From Mytilus californianus (taxonomy: Eukaryota > Mollusca > Bivalvia > Mytilida > Mytilidae): a stretch of DNA of 64,000 nt. The position numbers and the translations under genes were made by a program. Where the stretch lies: the NCBI RefSeq assembly GCF_021869535.1, contig NW_026262668.1:139053635-139117634 (forward strand), in the 5' to 3' direction. The notes under the pieces were generated by a model. The model made no database searches. It had not been told where the DNA came from and saw only the letters and a program-made list of their open reading frames with translations. Positions 40,601 to 46,189 of the stretch are shown here, one piece after another (the first letter of the stretch is position 1; the number at the start of each line of letters is the position of its first letter).

Positions 40601-43418
40601 TTATGTTGTATGAGATACAGTATTTGTAGTTTTGCACGGCAGAATATGGTCGAAAATATCTCTGTTCAGTAAATAGTGAAATTACTGCATACCAGAAGTT
40701 GATTAACAAAATATATTTTGATATATCCCATATATTCCCAAATAGTTTAATTAAAATTTTTAATAAACGTTCATTTGTTGCCGAAGTTGTTGTACGTTAG
40801 AAATTTACAATAGGCATCGCTTATAATTATTCATATTTTCCATCTCATGTGTACATGTGTTATAAACAATGTGTTCCTTTTTTTTAATCCTATTCCAAAA
40901 TCGCCGATTGACGTTAAAGGAAAACTTCGTTTTCTCTGATCCATTGAAATCTCATTATAATTTTTTTATGAATTTTTGTTTTTTCCCCAGAATATGCATA
41001 AACTATTTGCTATTGGATGTTCAATTACAAAAGTAAGGAGTAAAACACTTATCATTGTGACCGTGATATTTTATAGGGTGTATTTACATCCCATTTGAAA
41101 GTATGGTTTAGAAATATCTACTTAACCGAAATTGTACAAATCGTTATAACACACACATGCTGGAGTACATAACATAAAAAAGTAAGTGGCATTTCGTGCA
41201 CTCAAATAATAAACAAAAAGCAACAATGAAAGCTCTTCTCACTGAAGTTGGAGTACTGACAGTAACATATAAAAGATTTAGTACCTGTTAGGTCAAATTC
41301 AAATACAATGGACTAATCATTACCTTTATAATCAGTCTTCGATGCTTTTAATTTGTTTGGTTTATATTGTAGAAAACCCTATGCAATATTCCTAAAGTGG
41401 TTTACTCATTGCCTTGACTATATGAAGTTTATTTCGATGCATTCTCTATCCCATATATTTATCATTAACATATCATAAGAATCAAAATTCTATTTAAGAA
41501 ATACATAAAAGAAAAGCCATTGTGTATGTGCTTTCATTCTTCCATGCAAATGAACTTTTGAAATTAAGAGGCAATTATTGGTAGAAAGTTGTCAACGCTC
41601 TATACACCTCCAATTCAATACTCAATATAGACGGTTTAATGTTGTCATCAATTTGTACCGCTACCATAATAACATTCATTCCGTGTTTGATTTGGCACCA
41701 TGGTGTTATTCTAGTATCTAAATTATTCTCAGCTGTAAAATAACATTTTAGGTTAAGTAGCATTAGACTTCAATTTCTGACCAAAATAAATCGATGCAAT
41801 TCACATTGTTGTTCATAAAACTACATGGCGTTATATTATGACCTCCTAAATGCCTGTTGATATGTATACAATATTGTTTGTAATTTATTTTTATAACTAC
41901 AAAAGAGAGGCGAAACATACCAAAGGGACATTCAAACTCATAAGTCGAAATTAAACTGACAACACCATGGCAAAAAAAGAAAAAGAAAAAGACCAAGTAC
42001 ACAACACACAAGATAGAAAAGTAAAGACTGATGAGCAACACAAACCCCACCAAACCAACAACAGTAGATCAGGCTTATCCCTGGCTTCTTTCAATCTGAT
42101 TAAAATTCTGATCTATATTAACTCGTGTGTTCGTATATCACATGAGTATAACGTAATCAGAGAACTATATTTTAATTAGATTGGGCTTCTTTTAGAAAGA
42201 CTACACAATAAATTTTGCAAAATTTTGCTGAGTGTGGGCAAAAGGGCATGATATTTGGCAACTCTTTCGGGACTATGAAGATTCTATCTGCATTCTAACA
42301 TTACAAAGTCTTTATTTTTAAACTTTTGACTAAAGAACACAAAAAGTGTAAGCAATATAGATTTAAAGTTTTATACAAAAAAAAACTATATCAATAATAT
42401 GAGTATCTGTGGGAACTCCAAATGCACAGCTTTGCTGATGGAAAACACTGTAGCTACGCACTTTCAAGACACATGTTGGTCTTGAAAGATATCTTATTTT
42501 CTTAGATCAGGAGAAATTTCTCTCGATTGTGCACTTTGTCACATAGACTTTGAATTGAGCAAAGTCGTTATCAGGATACTTCTTGACAAAACAGAGTATG
42601 TCTCAGGTGCACCTCAAATGAAACATTAAGTTTATTTTCGCTCTCTAACTAAAAGAACCTGTATGTATTCCAAGATTAACTCTTTCCAAACTTCAACTGG
42701 ACTCTATAATAATAATTCATCTTTTTGTATGCATTTAATCATGAACAATCAGGATTATTATTATATATATAAGTATTTTTTTCTATTTGGTTCTATGTGC
42801 CTTTGTGCTTGTCATTAAGCATCGTCACTTGTTGTCTCCTGCAATTTGGTTACCTTACAATATGTATCGACCTCTCTGTATTAGGCATAAGGAGTACAGT
42901 TTTGTATATTTCATAATAATATTTAATAAAATTATAAATGCTATTGTCTATGTACATACATACATGTATACCTTGTGTTTTTATAACCCACCTTGTAATT
43001 TCATACCTGGAATCTTTTATTTTGTTTTTATTATCTTCTTCAGGAAAACCGTAATACAGATGATATCCATCCTTCGTCAAAATATTGTGTAAACAAAGAT
43101 AAAGGAAATGGTAAAATTCCTTGTAATTTACAGAACAATTTTCAGCATATGCCATCTTTTCCCGATATGAACAAATTTGAGAATCAGCTCCGTCATGTTT
43201 TACAAAAAGTATGCTGTGCGATAGAAGATAACGAAAAACGCCAAGAGGAAAAAGATCGCCGTGATGTCATCAAAATGGAGTGGCAACAAATCGCGCAGAT
43301 TGTAGATCGTGTTTTACTGTCAATATTTGTTGTTGTGACACTTACTGTTACTATTGTAGTTATGGTGCAAGGACCAGCAATGTATGGGTCACAAATAAAT
43401 AACGATATACATGATTGA
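13651..43418 (+). CDS. Nicotinic acetylcholine receptor alpha-type subunit (8 coding exons)
   Basis: Cys-loop, acetylcholine-gated cation channel subunit of the plasma membrane. The coding exons are 13651-13690, 22722-22855, 23249-23293, 26420-26529, 28391-28929, 29595-29785, 35073-35141 and 43044-43418. They join in phase to 1503 nt, giving 500 residues. In order the protein has a hydrophobic signal peptide (about 1-15) and an extracellular ligand-binding domain. The Cys-loop is C144-C158 with 13 residues between. The binding-site aromatics are present: W75 (loop D), Y108 (loop A), W165 (loop B), Y206 and Y213 (loop C), with vicinal C208-C209 marking an alpha subunit. M1 is about 227-250. 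M2 follows G255-E256-K257, whose Glu is expected for cation selectivity. M3 is about 291-312, then a cytoplasmic loop, M4 (about 463-483) and an extracellular tail. Loop C and M2 resemble alpha7-like subunits. Every intron has GT-AG ends. The neuronal, muscle or immune role and the subunit number are unknown. Confidence 0.95.
14655..14865 (+). repeat. Family D tail with the hairpin core deleted
   Basis: CACACATTGTTGTCAATATA and GTGAGAGGTTTAGCTAGC are followed by TTTAATCCACCATGTGTTTG, then TTGAATTTTCCTTGGAGTTC. The roughly 45 bp with the CCTGTACCAAGTCAGG core present in other copies is missing. Confidence 0.65.
14866..16380. other. Intron 1 sequence without recognised features
   Basis: AT-rich intron sequence. 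The 15780-15870 stretch is A-rich with scattered ACACAAA and looks like a decayed antisense family A tail. No gene is supported. Confidence 0.4.
16384..16592 (-). CDS. Possible CUB-like exon on the - strand inside receptor intron 1
   Basis: On the - strand a good acceptor (TTTTCCTCATATTGCCCAG) precedes an open frame from 16592 to a stop at 16384. It contains KVDDIEGFVYSPYINYGESQ and then TCTCFRIII. The spacing G-x-V-x-SP-x-Y...C-x-C-x(2)-I resembles the start of a CUB domain. Cysteine content and composition look more protein-like than neighbouring frames. It could be the last exon of a gene on the opposite strand or a decayed copy. No function can be assigned. Confidence 0.25.
17160..17330 (+). 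repeat. Family X tail fragment
   Basis: ATTCGCATGACAGAAGACGC, GCATGCATAGCAGGGGAAGA and CGCATCCGATCTCGCTCTTT correspond to the family X tails at 50264, 51290 and 61290. Confidence 0.55.
17382..17587 (-). CDS. Possible exon on the - strand inside receptor intron 1
   Basis: The - strand acceptor TTTTATATTCTTATTTTAG precedes an open frame of about 67 codons. It includes HVDLNASVKIEGWIKDIHAN and then STPEETICVISGWQRCK. It ends at TAA 17382, or before that at an unidentified donor. It lies 0.8 kb upstream (in - strand sense) of the CUB-like segment at 16384-16592, so the two could belong to one small nested gene. I recognise no family with confidence. Confidence 0.22.
18520..18790 (+). pseudogene. 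RT fragment with YIDD catalytic motif
   Basis: RYIDDVLHLL at 18537-18566 is RT motif C (YxDD). After a frame change it continues as FSECLNLIYPSE.., then a second shift leads to DLFLDIDTDWRLQTRIY. It is frameshifted several times, so not functional. It belongs to the family A RT and is followed at once by a second, overlapping RT piece. Confidence 0.7.
18775..19255 (+). pseudogene. Second family A RT C-terminal fragment
   Basis: ORF 18775-19146 reads LNYSEFGNYIKRTYPIELEI and then KNTPDTVQFILYLYFHLEIN, followed by LRTKLYDKRDDFSF. This repeats the same RT region as 18560-18740, so two RT copies are joined head to tail. The remainder (..LLNQ..; FTDAITIWLKDMENLCHR-like) continues out of frame to about 19255. 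Family A tail sequence follows directly. Confidence 0.65.
19256..19515 (+). repeat. Family A retroelement tail
   Basis: Follows the RT fragment: GAGCAACACGATGGATGCC, CTTTCGGAGGACTTGATATC, TCTATGTTGTGTTTTGTATA, CATGTTGTCGTCGGTTTGTC and GACTTTTGAATGTCC. These are the ordered blocks of the family A 3' end. Confidence 0.7.
19515..19815 (+). repeat. Family X: RT terminus plus tail
   Basis: CGAATTGGTTGACCGATACA encodes the end of the RT (..LVDRY..). The tail then has CCCGATTGTGGTATTTTG, ATTCGAATAGCTGGTGATAT and GACGCATCCGGTCTCGCTCC. A - strand ORF at 19564-19755 is a shadow of it. Confidence 0.6.
20460..21010 (+). repeat. Family G repeats, two copies
   Basis: A short diverged copy at 20480-20560 (CACAACTTTTCGAACACCAC then TGACGAGTCT) is followed by a better one at 20845-21010. 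The latter has GTATTTGGCAAAACTTTTCG, CGAGCGTCATTGATGAGTCT, GAAACGCGCGTCTGGTGTAC and CCTGGTATCTATTATGAGTT. Small ORFs here are not genes. Confidence 0.65.
21308..21605 (+). repeat. Family B tail
   Basis: Starts at TGCCTGTCCCAAGTCAGGAG (hairpin core). It continues with GGCCGTTAGTTTTCCAGTTT, GGGCCTTTTATAGCTGACTA and GTTGAAGGCCGTATGGTGAC, and ends TTGTCTCATTGGCAATCCTA. Confidence 0.75.
21606..22420. other. Intron 1, no recognised features
   Basis: AT-rich intron sequence with A-rich runs near 21900-22000. No coding signal or known repeat is seen. Confidence 0.4.
22420..22620 (+). pseudogene. Short RT C-terminal remnant
   Basis: Frames give VPSYGVNTSLLV.. and, after shifts, SRFLLKSTQYKFCGRYHEF. 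These match the PSYGVYISQLV and F.GRYH.L conserved blocks of the mussel RT C-terminus. It is too broken to be more than a remnant. Confidence 0.45.
22722..22855 (+). CDS. nAChR exon 2: N-terminal helix and first strand
   Basis: Acceptor TTTTACTGACAG. The 134-nt exon encodes ADDNEHRLVRDLMRAYDKR and then LRPS..NVTFGLALSQIIDV. These are the hallmarks of the N-terminal part of nicotinic subunits (EHRLV..L...YDKR.RP and LNVTFGLALSQIIDV). Sequons at NAS and NVT are potential N-glycosylation sites. The donor is GATGTG|GTAATG, phase 0. An earlier GT at 22853 would break the next junction. Confidence 0.93.
22975..23065 (-). repeat. Family A tail fragment
   Basis: GTTGATTTCAGGTGCTCCGG and AAAGGTAAGCAGATCCACCT are followed by GGTGATAAGTCTAATTTGGT. 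This is the inverted start of a family A tail, lying in the short receptor intron 2. Confidence 0.6.
23249..23293 (+). CDS. nAChR exon 3: 45-nt exon
   Basis: TATATTAG|GATGAAAAG begins a 45-nt exon encoding DEKNQILTTNCWLNQ. This is the size and sequence of the classic third coding exon of nicotinic receptors. The donor is CAA|GTAAGT. That donor is the first of five tandem copies 39 bp apart (see the array at 23287-23488). It is chosen because it joins directly to exon 4, giving WLNQ-MWKD without an insertion, as in the family. Confidence 0.93.
23287..23488 (+). repeat. 39-bp minisatellite carrying five copies of the exon 3 splice donor
   Basis: The unit is CAATCAA followed by GTAAGTTGTATTGTACTG and TTATGCCCCTTAGC. 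GTAAG(T/C) starts at 23294, 23333, 23372, 23411 and 23450, exactly 39 bp apart. The first unit overlaps the last codons of exon 3. Each 39-nt unit is 13 codons, open in the exon frame (VSCIVLLCPLANQ). The frame stays open through the last unit and well past it. Confidence 0.95.
23712..24005 (-). repeat. Family A retroelement tail
   Basis: On the - strand this directly follows the RT fragment 24354-24034. It has AGCAACACGATGGGTGCC, GGAGCAGGATCTGCTTACCC, TTCCGGAGCACCTGAGATCA and GGTGGGGTTCGTGTTGCTCA, ending near GAATGTCCCTTTGTTATATT. The - strand ORF 23714-23965 is inside the tail and is not a gene. Confidence 0.8.
24034..24354 (-). pseudogene. Family A reverse transcriptase C-terminus, 5'-truncated
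   Basis: An unbroken 106-codon frame reads KRDDFSFPIVNFPFLCSKIP and then PAYGEYISQLMRYTRAC. It continues with LDRGLLLTRKLLNQEFQVVK and LKSSLRKFYERHHELVDRYG. This is the best preserved copy of the RT C-terminal domain of this family in the window. The palm with its catalytic aspartates is absent, so the insertion was 5'-truncated. It lies antisense in receptor intron 3. Confidence 0.8.
24440..24613 (+). pseudogene. Family D element, 5' part (RT terminus and start of tail)
   Basis: Reads GYVKEGLVHFLKKLI.RYQ and then DLVDKYSVSISQIIHDGLEV, with a stop at 24570-24572. The family D tail begins and is interrupted after GTGTT at 24613 by a LINE insertion. It resumes at 25439. Confidence 0.75.
24614..25438 (+). 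mobile_element. 5'-truncated LINE insertion with 7-bp target-site duplication
   Basis: The inserted segment is 24621-25431, flanked by ATAGCGT at 24614-24620 and again at 25432-25438. It carries the last 132 codons of a LINE polyprotein (ORF 24629-25027). These include KLNISHCQLRNNASNINSHL, then the zinc-binding-like C-x2-C...H-x4-C pattern (FCANCNHPVEDNQHFFLICP) and KYNDVRQILLDSI. A non-coding 3' end of about 400 bp follows, finishing in AATAAAATATGTTTCAAATC. Truncation at the 5' end and the short duplication are what target-primed reverse transcription leaves behind. Confidence 0.85.
25439..25940 (+). repeat. Family D retroelement tail, 3' continuation
   Basis: Resumes the tail interrupted at 24613: ATTTGTCTTTGTATATTTTC, GTGTTATTGTGCTGTGGTC, ACTTTGTCTGTGAAGTGTCT, TTGTCAATATAATGGAATTC and GAGGTTTAGCTAGCTATAAA. 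The core TGCCTGTACCAAGTCAGGAA is followed by TTTTCCTTAAGTTCGGTATT. Confidence 0.8.
26023..26200 (-). repeat. Possible family X tail end, antisense
   Basis: On the - strand, AATTCCCTCAGTTTCTGTTG, TTTACTTTGATTTGAGTCTT and GAGATTTGAACATCG parallel the end of the family X tails (50350, 51420). The 109-codon - strand ORF covering it has a low-complexity middle and is not called as a gene. Confidence 0.4.
26420..26529 (+). CDS. nAChR exon 4: loop D and loop A region
   Basis: Acceptor TTACCTTTTCAG. The 110-nt exon is identical in length to the conserved fourth exon of vertebrate nicotinic genes. It encodes MWKDNGLSWDPKKYGGIEVI and then RLPHDLVWKPDIFLYN. W75 is the loop D tryptophan and Y108 the loop A tyrosine; WKPDI.LYN is diagnostic. 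The donor is AATAA|GTGAGT, phase 2. Confidence 0.95.
26585..26715 (-). repeat. Family A tail fragment, antisense
   Basis: AAAAAGGGAAAAAGACGAAA, GACTGGGCAACACTAACCCC and ACCAAAAACC are the inverted family A tail. The + strand ORF 26615-26806 runs through it. Confidence 0.55.
26995..27470 (-). repeat. Family D tail, antisense
   Basis: Inverted copy in receptor intron 4: AAAATACCGAACTCCAAGGA, ATATTCCTGATATGGTACAG (core), AATGGTGGATTAAACCTG and TTTATAGCTAGCTAAACCTC. It then runs through ATTGACAATACTGTGTAAGC to AACACAATGGCGAGATGTAT. Confidence 0.8.
27590..27720 (-). repeat. Family D tail, antisense fragment
   Basis: A second, shorter copy 120 bp beyond the first: AATACCGAACTCCAAGGAAA, AACGAATGGAAAACAACTGT, ATATTCCTGACTTATGTAAA. 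It breaks off within the core. Confidence 0.7.
27721..28390. other. End of intron 4, no recognised features
   Basis: AT-rich sequence before exon 5. ORFs at 27667-27879 (-) and 27958-28203 (+) lack any family resemblance. Confidence 0.4.
28391..28929 (+). CDS. nAChR exon 5: Cys-loop, loops B and C, M1 and M2
   Basis: Acceptor ATTACCTTTCAG. The 539-nt exon covers residues 110-290. It holds the Cys-loop (CSINVRYFPFDEQNC), loop B (SWTYDG) and loop C (YYSCCAEPYPD). M1 follows RRRPLFY, then GEKVTMGITTLLSMTVFMML for M2 and the following AENMPPTSN. Sequons occur at NVT, NCS and NLS. The donor is ATAG|GTAAGT, phase 1. An ATG at 28365 lies in the intron and is not a start. Confidence 0.96.
29595..29785 (+). 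CDS. nAChR exon 6: M3 and start of cytoplasmic loop
   Basis: Acceptor TGTTTATTTACAG. The 191-nt exon completes the split Gly and encodes IYYGITISIVSTATGMTVFT (M3). It continues with LNIHHKGHRGRQ and a basic stretch of the M3-M4 loop. HH(K/R).. after M3 is typical of the family. The donor is CGAGTG|GTAAGT, phase 0. Confidence 0.93.
30015..30180 (-). repeat. Family G repeat, antisense
   Basis: GGCTTATAATTGTGTACGCT, AGACACGTTTCGTATACATT, GACGCTCGAATCAAAAC and AATTCCAAAACTTTGTGG are the inverted family G blocks. Confidence 0.6.
30194..30239. repeat. Perfect 14-bp inverted repeat with 18-nt loop
   Basis: AAACGATAATCAAC at 30194-30207 is the exact reverse complement of GTTGATTATCGTTT at 30226-30239. 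Confidence 0.9.
31865..32045 (+). repeat. Family G repeat
   Basis: TTTGGCAAAACCTTTCAGAC, TGGTCCGCAATGCTCCTCAA, GATTCGAGCGTCACGTATAA, ACGACACTCGTGTCTGGCGT and GCCTGGTATCTATGATGAAT. It lies in receptor intron 6. Confidence 0.7.
32403..32856. mobile_element. MITE-like element, copy 1 (454 bp)
   Basis: Begins GGCCCGAGAACACGGTTAT and ends ATAACTGTGTCCTCGGACC. The two ends are inverted repeats matching at 16 of 19 positions. There is no coding capacity. It is about 90% identical over most of its length to copy 2 at 34156-34540. It has an extra internal segment of about 70 bp (32757-32825) that copy 2 lacks. No clean target-site duplication could be read; the flanks are TA-rich. Confidence 0.8.
32857..34155. 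other. Spacer between the two MITE copies
   Basis: About 1.3 kb of AT-rich sequence bounded by the two MITE copies. Short ORFs (32929-33126 +, 33162-33347 -) have no recognised homology. It could be intron sequence or the interior of a larger non-autonomous element. Confidence 0.4.
34156..34540. mobile_element. MITE-like element, copy 2 (385 bp)
   Basis: Same orientation as copy 1. It starts GCCCGAGAACACAGTTAT and ends ATAACTGTGTCCTCGGACC. The body matches copy 1 from TTTCGTAGTGCATTTCTT through AGATTCAGCACCCA. The roughly 70-bp segment near the right end is absent. Confidence 0.8.
35073..35141 (+). CDS. nAChR exon 7: cytoplasmic loop
   Basis: Acceptor CTTCTATTTCAG, donor CAAATG|GTAAGT, 69 nt, phase 0 at both ends. 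It encodes 23 residues (YIPSEDTKKGYLPFSMVSDK then DQM) of the variable M3-M4 loop. Being symmetric, it could be skipped without a frameshift. It has no family motif; support is the good splice sites, the open frame and the position. Confidence 0.75.
35230..37400. repeat. 94-bp minisatellite in receptor intron 7, about 23 units
   Basis: The 94-bp unit reads AAATAAATCCATCTCATAAG, GCTTCAATGACTTATTCAC, AAGTAAGTTATAGTTTTGAT, GTCAGTTATAAACGTTCATC, TGGAATGATAGGGGG. Subtypes GATAGGGGG, GATATGGGG and GATAGAGGG, plus GGCTATAATG and CTCACAAGG variants, alternate in blocks. The array begins about 90 bp downstream of exon 7. Every unit carries a donor-like AAGTAAGT. Confidence 0.95.
37640..37815 (-). repeat. 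Family A tail, antisense
   Basis: GAAGATACCGAAGGGACATT, CTAACTCATAAGTCGAAAAC and GACTGAGCAACACGAACCTC are the inverted 3' end of family A. Confidence 0.75.
37816..38379. other. Intron 7, no recognised features
   Basis: Two overlapping short ORFs (38090-38293 +, 38130-38333 -) have no protein-like features that I recognise. Confidence 0.4.
38380..38633 (-). pseudogene. RT fragment with YIDD motif, antisense
   Basis: Read on the - strand from 38631: CELLLADLFLFSHKSEF, the end of RT motif B (usually ..CAPLLADLFL), then FNFTYRYIDDFLSINNPN. The latter holds the YIDD catalytic motif at about 38503-38514. It continues LVPLLYPPELKP and meets a stop. It is a clean fragment of a family A-type RT palm, lying antisense to the receptor. 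Confidence 0.8.
38636..38855 (+). repeat. Family D tail
   Basis: TTCTATATGACTGTCATACA, GTGAGAGGTTTAGCTAGCTA, TTTAATCCACCATTTTCTAC, the core TGCCTGTACCAAGTCAGGAA and ATTTTCCTTGGAGTTCGGTA. Confidence 0.8.
38856..39838. other. Intron 7, no recognised features
   Basis: AT-rich sequence with small unconvincing ORFs (39380-39616 -, 39644-39826 +). Confidence 0.4.
39840..40545 (-). repeat. Family D tail, antisense, interrupted
   Basis: The first part (39850-40169) runs from AAATACCGAACTCCAAGGAA through CATATTCCTGACTTGGTACA to AAAAACAAATAACTATTTCA. The second part (40395-40545) resumes at TTCAACAAAGAAAAACAAAA and continues to AACACAATGGCGGGATGTAT. A family E fragment (40170-40394) sits between them. 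Confidence 0.8.
40166..40398 (+). mobile_element. Truncated family E insertion inside a family D copy
   Basis: The inserted sequence 40170-40394 begins CCATTTTTTTCTTAAAATGT and contains CCTGTACCAAGTGAGGAAAA. It ends at GTTGCCTTTATTTA, the standard family E 3' end. TTCA flanks it on both sides (40166-40169, 40395-40398) and occurs once in uninterrupted family D sequence. ORFs at 40106-40458 are accidental. Confidence 0.75.
40546..41895. other. Intron 7, no recognised features
   Basis: AT-rich intron sequence. The - strand ORF 41575-41763 has no recognised homology. Confidence 0.4.
41895..42060 (-). repeat. Family A tail, antisense
   Basis: GAGGCGAAACATACCAAAGG, CATTCAAACTCATAAGTCGA, GACAACACCATGGCAAAAAA and GAGCAACACAAACCCCACCA. 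Confidence 0.75.
42061..43043. other. End of intron 7
   Basis: Near 42230-42330 a diverged family G piece can be guessed (GATATTTGGCAACTCTTTCG). The rest up to exon 8 shows nothing recognisable. ORF 42787-43092 runs into the exon 8 acceptor and is intronic. Confidence 0.35.
43044..43418 (+). CDS. nAChR exon 8: end of cytoplasmic loop, M4 and stop
   Basis: Acceptor TTATCTTCTTCAG, phase 0. It encodes the rest of the cytoplasmic loop, including an acidic/basic amphipathic stretch (EDNEKRQEEKDRRDVIKMEW) just before M4. M4 follows (QIVDRVLLSIFVVVTLTVTI). After VVMVQGPAMYG the frame stops at TGA 43416-43418. The EW..IA.IVDR entry into M4 is conserved in the family. A frame starting at ATG 43149 is only the 3' part of this exon. 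Confidence 0.94.
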   Translation, partial: ENRNTDDIHPSSKYCVNKDKGNGKIPCNLQNNFQHMPSFPDMNKFENQLRHVLQKVCCAIEDNEKRQEEKDRRDVIKMEWQQIAQIVDRVLLSIFVVVTLTVTIVVMVQGPAMYGSQINNDIHD

Positions 43419-43690
43419 AACATCAACAGATACTTATTGTTTGGAAAACAATTATGCTGAGATCGGGAACAGAAAACGAAAATTGACAACGACAGTCAAG
43501 AGCAAACAGTTCAACAATATGTAAAATGTTTCACTGTAGCTAAATATTTATTATTATTGATATAAAAGTTGGTTAAACGTCAGTGTGTGTTCGACCAACA
43601 TATTACTTCATTTATTTCTTCTTTAAAGAATATGCCACTTATCACACAGGCTTACACTTCAGTAAGAACAACTCTCATAACACTTGTTTA
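43419..43690 (+). other. Probable receptor 3' UTR
   Basis: Sequence after the TGA. No canonical AATAAA lies in the first 270 bases, so the transcript end cannot be placed. Confidence 0.3.
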
Positions 43691-43714
43691 AATTTGTTCA
43701 TCCACAAAGCCAAA

Positions 43715-43930
43715 TCCATCTATGATCGTCTTTGCTTCAGAGAGTTTTAACTCTGGTTTCGTTAAGATATCAGGCTTATAATTGTGTAAGCTGGACGAGC
43801 GTTTCGAATTCAAAAGGCTCATCATTGATGCTCGAATAAAAAAATGCGAAATTGAATAGCATCGAGGACTCAAAATTCCGAAAGATTTTGCCAAATACAT
43901 CTTCAGTAATCTATTCCTGTGGAAGAAATG
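43715..43930 (-). repeat. Family G repeat, antisense
   Basis: ATATCAGGCTTATAATTGTG, GCTGGACGAGCGTTTCGAAT, AAAGGCTCATCATTGATGCT and TAGCATCGAGGACTCAAAAT. It is followed by GATTTTGCCAAATACATC. The - strand ORF 43688-43900 is a shadow. Confidence 0.65.
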
Positions 43931-43954
43931 TCCTTAATATTTTGAACCACATAG

Positions 43955-44065
43955 AGTTTTGTGAACAGATATTCCACAATGGCCAACCAACTCATGATGG
44001 CGTAAAATTTGCAAAGTGATGCCCTGAAATACGTTTAAGTACTTGAAAACTTGAAATCATGAATC
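43955..44065 (-). pseudogene. Family A RT terminus, antisense remnant
   Basis: CCACAATGGCCAACCAACTC then ATGATGGCGTAAAATTTGC is the inverted coding end of the family A RT (..F....HHELVG..), with internal deletions. Confidence 0.5.
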
Positions 44066-44439
44066 ATTTAGAAATAGGGTCATCTCTCTTGTTCACAGCT
44101 TAACCACTTTTTGATCTTTTTGGGTTTTTTTTCGGTTTCTAAGCCGTTATTGGTTTGGATTAGCAAATTTCATAACCTCGGATATTACTATTGAGACATT
44201 GACAGCGGAAACGCGCAGCTTCAACAATGTTACTTTGTTTTTTAATATACGTAAGATCTCATAATATTGAACAATTGGGTAAATATAACAAGAACTTGTA
44301 ATTTGCCTGGCCATAATTACACATGTATAAACTGATGCAGGGAATGGAGTTCAATTACTCTTTTAGAGAATCTCAACCCGTGGAAACCATCTGTGCTTTT
44401 CTTCTTGCCGACTTGTTCCTTTATTCATATTAGGCTGAC

Positions 44440-45005
44440 GTCATACAGAAGCTTCTTATGAAGAATGAACAGATGCAATCATTATCCTTAAACTTCACGT
44501 ACCGTTATTTATGAGGTCCACTCACTGAATAATTTAAAGTTCGTGTTGCTCTTGCTTAGTTTTTAGTTTGATTTTTGTGCTTTTTATTTTTTTGTCTATC
44601 CTTTGTTTCAATTTCAAATTTCACATTCGTTCAAGTTGCAGGTTAAGAAAAAAAAACCAGATGACCAATGGTTTATGAATTTGTGACATCTTAGGGTTAG
44701 ATAAGAGACAATTACCAATCCGCTATTGCATGATGCCTAATCACTTGATAAACCTTATCAACATATGTTACAAAATTAATGAGAGGGGTGTCACATGTTA
44801 CGCGGGACCTGAGATCAGTCCCGGTCTCTGGTGGGGGTCGTGTTGATCAGTCTTTGGTTTTCAATGTTGTGTAACTGTTCTGTGAACTATTGTTTGTCTT
44901 TTAGTCTTTTTTGTTTTGTTTTGTTTTTTTGACATGGCATAGTCAGTTTGTTTTTGACTTATGAGTTTGAATACCCCTTTATTACATTTCGCCTCTTTTT
45001 TAGAT
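44440..45005 (+). repeat. Family A copies: RT stub plus tail
   Basis: At 44485-44520 a stub reads LNFTYRY followed by a broken catalytic motif. It fuses directly to tail sequence (GTTCGTGTTGCTCTTGCTTA). A second tail at 44780-45000 has GGTGTCACATGTTACGCGGG, GGTGGGGGTCGTGTTGATCA, TTCAATGTTGTGTAACTGTT and GACATGGCATAGTCAGTTTG. Confidence 0.6.
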
Positions 45006-45485
45006 GCTTAGTGTCATTGCGCATTTCAAATTCTTTCCGTTGTTTTGTTTGGTTCAAAGCTGAAAATTTGCTGTTCTAGAGTTACAAATGGTTTTCACTA
45101 TGTAAAATGGTTAAAATTAAATTCAGCAGTAATCAAATATACTTTATAAGTTAAACGTGTTGAAATAAATTGTACTAGTATACCAAAAACACGTTATAAA
45201 CAGATAATACAATATGATTGCCTAATAATCCAAAGAATCTTTGTCTTTCTCGGTAAAGAAACTGTCATAAAAGTTTAATTTAACCTTGTAGATGTACCAA
45301 AAATATCTCTATTTAATCATTTTACTCAGACAAAGGTTAAGGAACACAAATTTATTGCTATATTTCTTTATAAACGATATAAAAGAATGAAAATGCCGAT
45401 AAACTGAACACATCCCTTTACTCATACTTCAGTATATTGAATTTAAAGAGTATCACTAATAATGTGTTTAATTAAAATAACGTAA
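45006..45485. other. No recognised features
   Basis: AT-rich intergenic sequence. Confidence 0.4.
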
Positions 45486-45504
45486 CTTTCTCTTAAATAA
45501 TGAG

Positions 45505-45762
45505 TTTTAGCAGGATCTGCTTACCCTTCCGGAGCACCTGAGACCACCCCCAGTTTTTGGTGGGATTCGTGTTGCTTAGTCTTTAGTTTTCCATGTTGTG
45601 TCTTGTGTACTATTATTTGTCTGTTTGTCTTTTTATTTTTTAGCCATGGAGTTGTCAGTTTATTTTCAATCTATGAGTTTGGCTGTCCCTCTGGTAACTT
45701 TCTCCCCTCTTTTAAATGTCTCCTTGGCTTGGTATCTTCCTCCTCTTTTAAAATATTGTTGC
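45505..45762 (+). repeat. Family A tail
   Basis: TTAGCAGGATCTGCTTACCC, TTCCGGAGCACCTGAGACCA, GGTGGGATTCGTGTTGCTTA, TGTCTTGTGTACTATTATTT and TTGTCAGTTTATTTTCAATC. The overlapping + strand ORFs here lie inside the tail. Confidence 0.8.
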
Positions 45763-46125
45763 GTCCGAAGCGCTTTTCTAGGATAAACTTCTTCAGAAAC
45801 AACCAAACAATCAAACCCAAAACATTAGAAAGCTGAGGATTTATAACAACTTGCAAACGTGAGGAGCTTATTAGCGAAAGGAAATTAACCAAATCTATCT
45901 TAGGCAAACTTTTGCAATAGGCAGTTGGAACATTATTTCCTAAATAATTTCTTAACTTATCAAAGACGAATTTAAGAACGGGCTTTAATAAATCATGTCA
46001 GTACCGAAGCATTGACTACTGAACTGTGAAAGCAAGCAGGGGCTAACACTCCCCAAGCAGTGGTATATGAAATTAATGTAAATATTTGAATTTAAAGTTA
46101 TAAAACAGTATTAATAAAATAATAT
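45763..46125 (+). repeat. Family F repeat
   Basis: CGTCCGAAGCGCTTTTCTAG is followed by diverged internal sequence, GTGAGGAGCTTATTAGCG, and ATCATGTCAGTACCGAAGCA near 45995. The block order matches the copies at 59605-60330. Confidence 0.55.
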
Positions 46126-46189
46126 TTCAGGATAATTATGAAAGTTGTTTATCGTTTAGATCTAATATTGGACAGTTTAGATTACTCTT

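Noticed and set aside
43149..43418. Independent 89-residue membrane protein
   Set aside because: It is the 3' part of receptor exon 8; the frame is open upstream to the acceptor at 43043 and contains M4 of the receptor.
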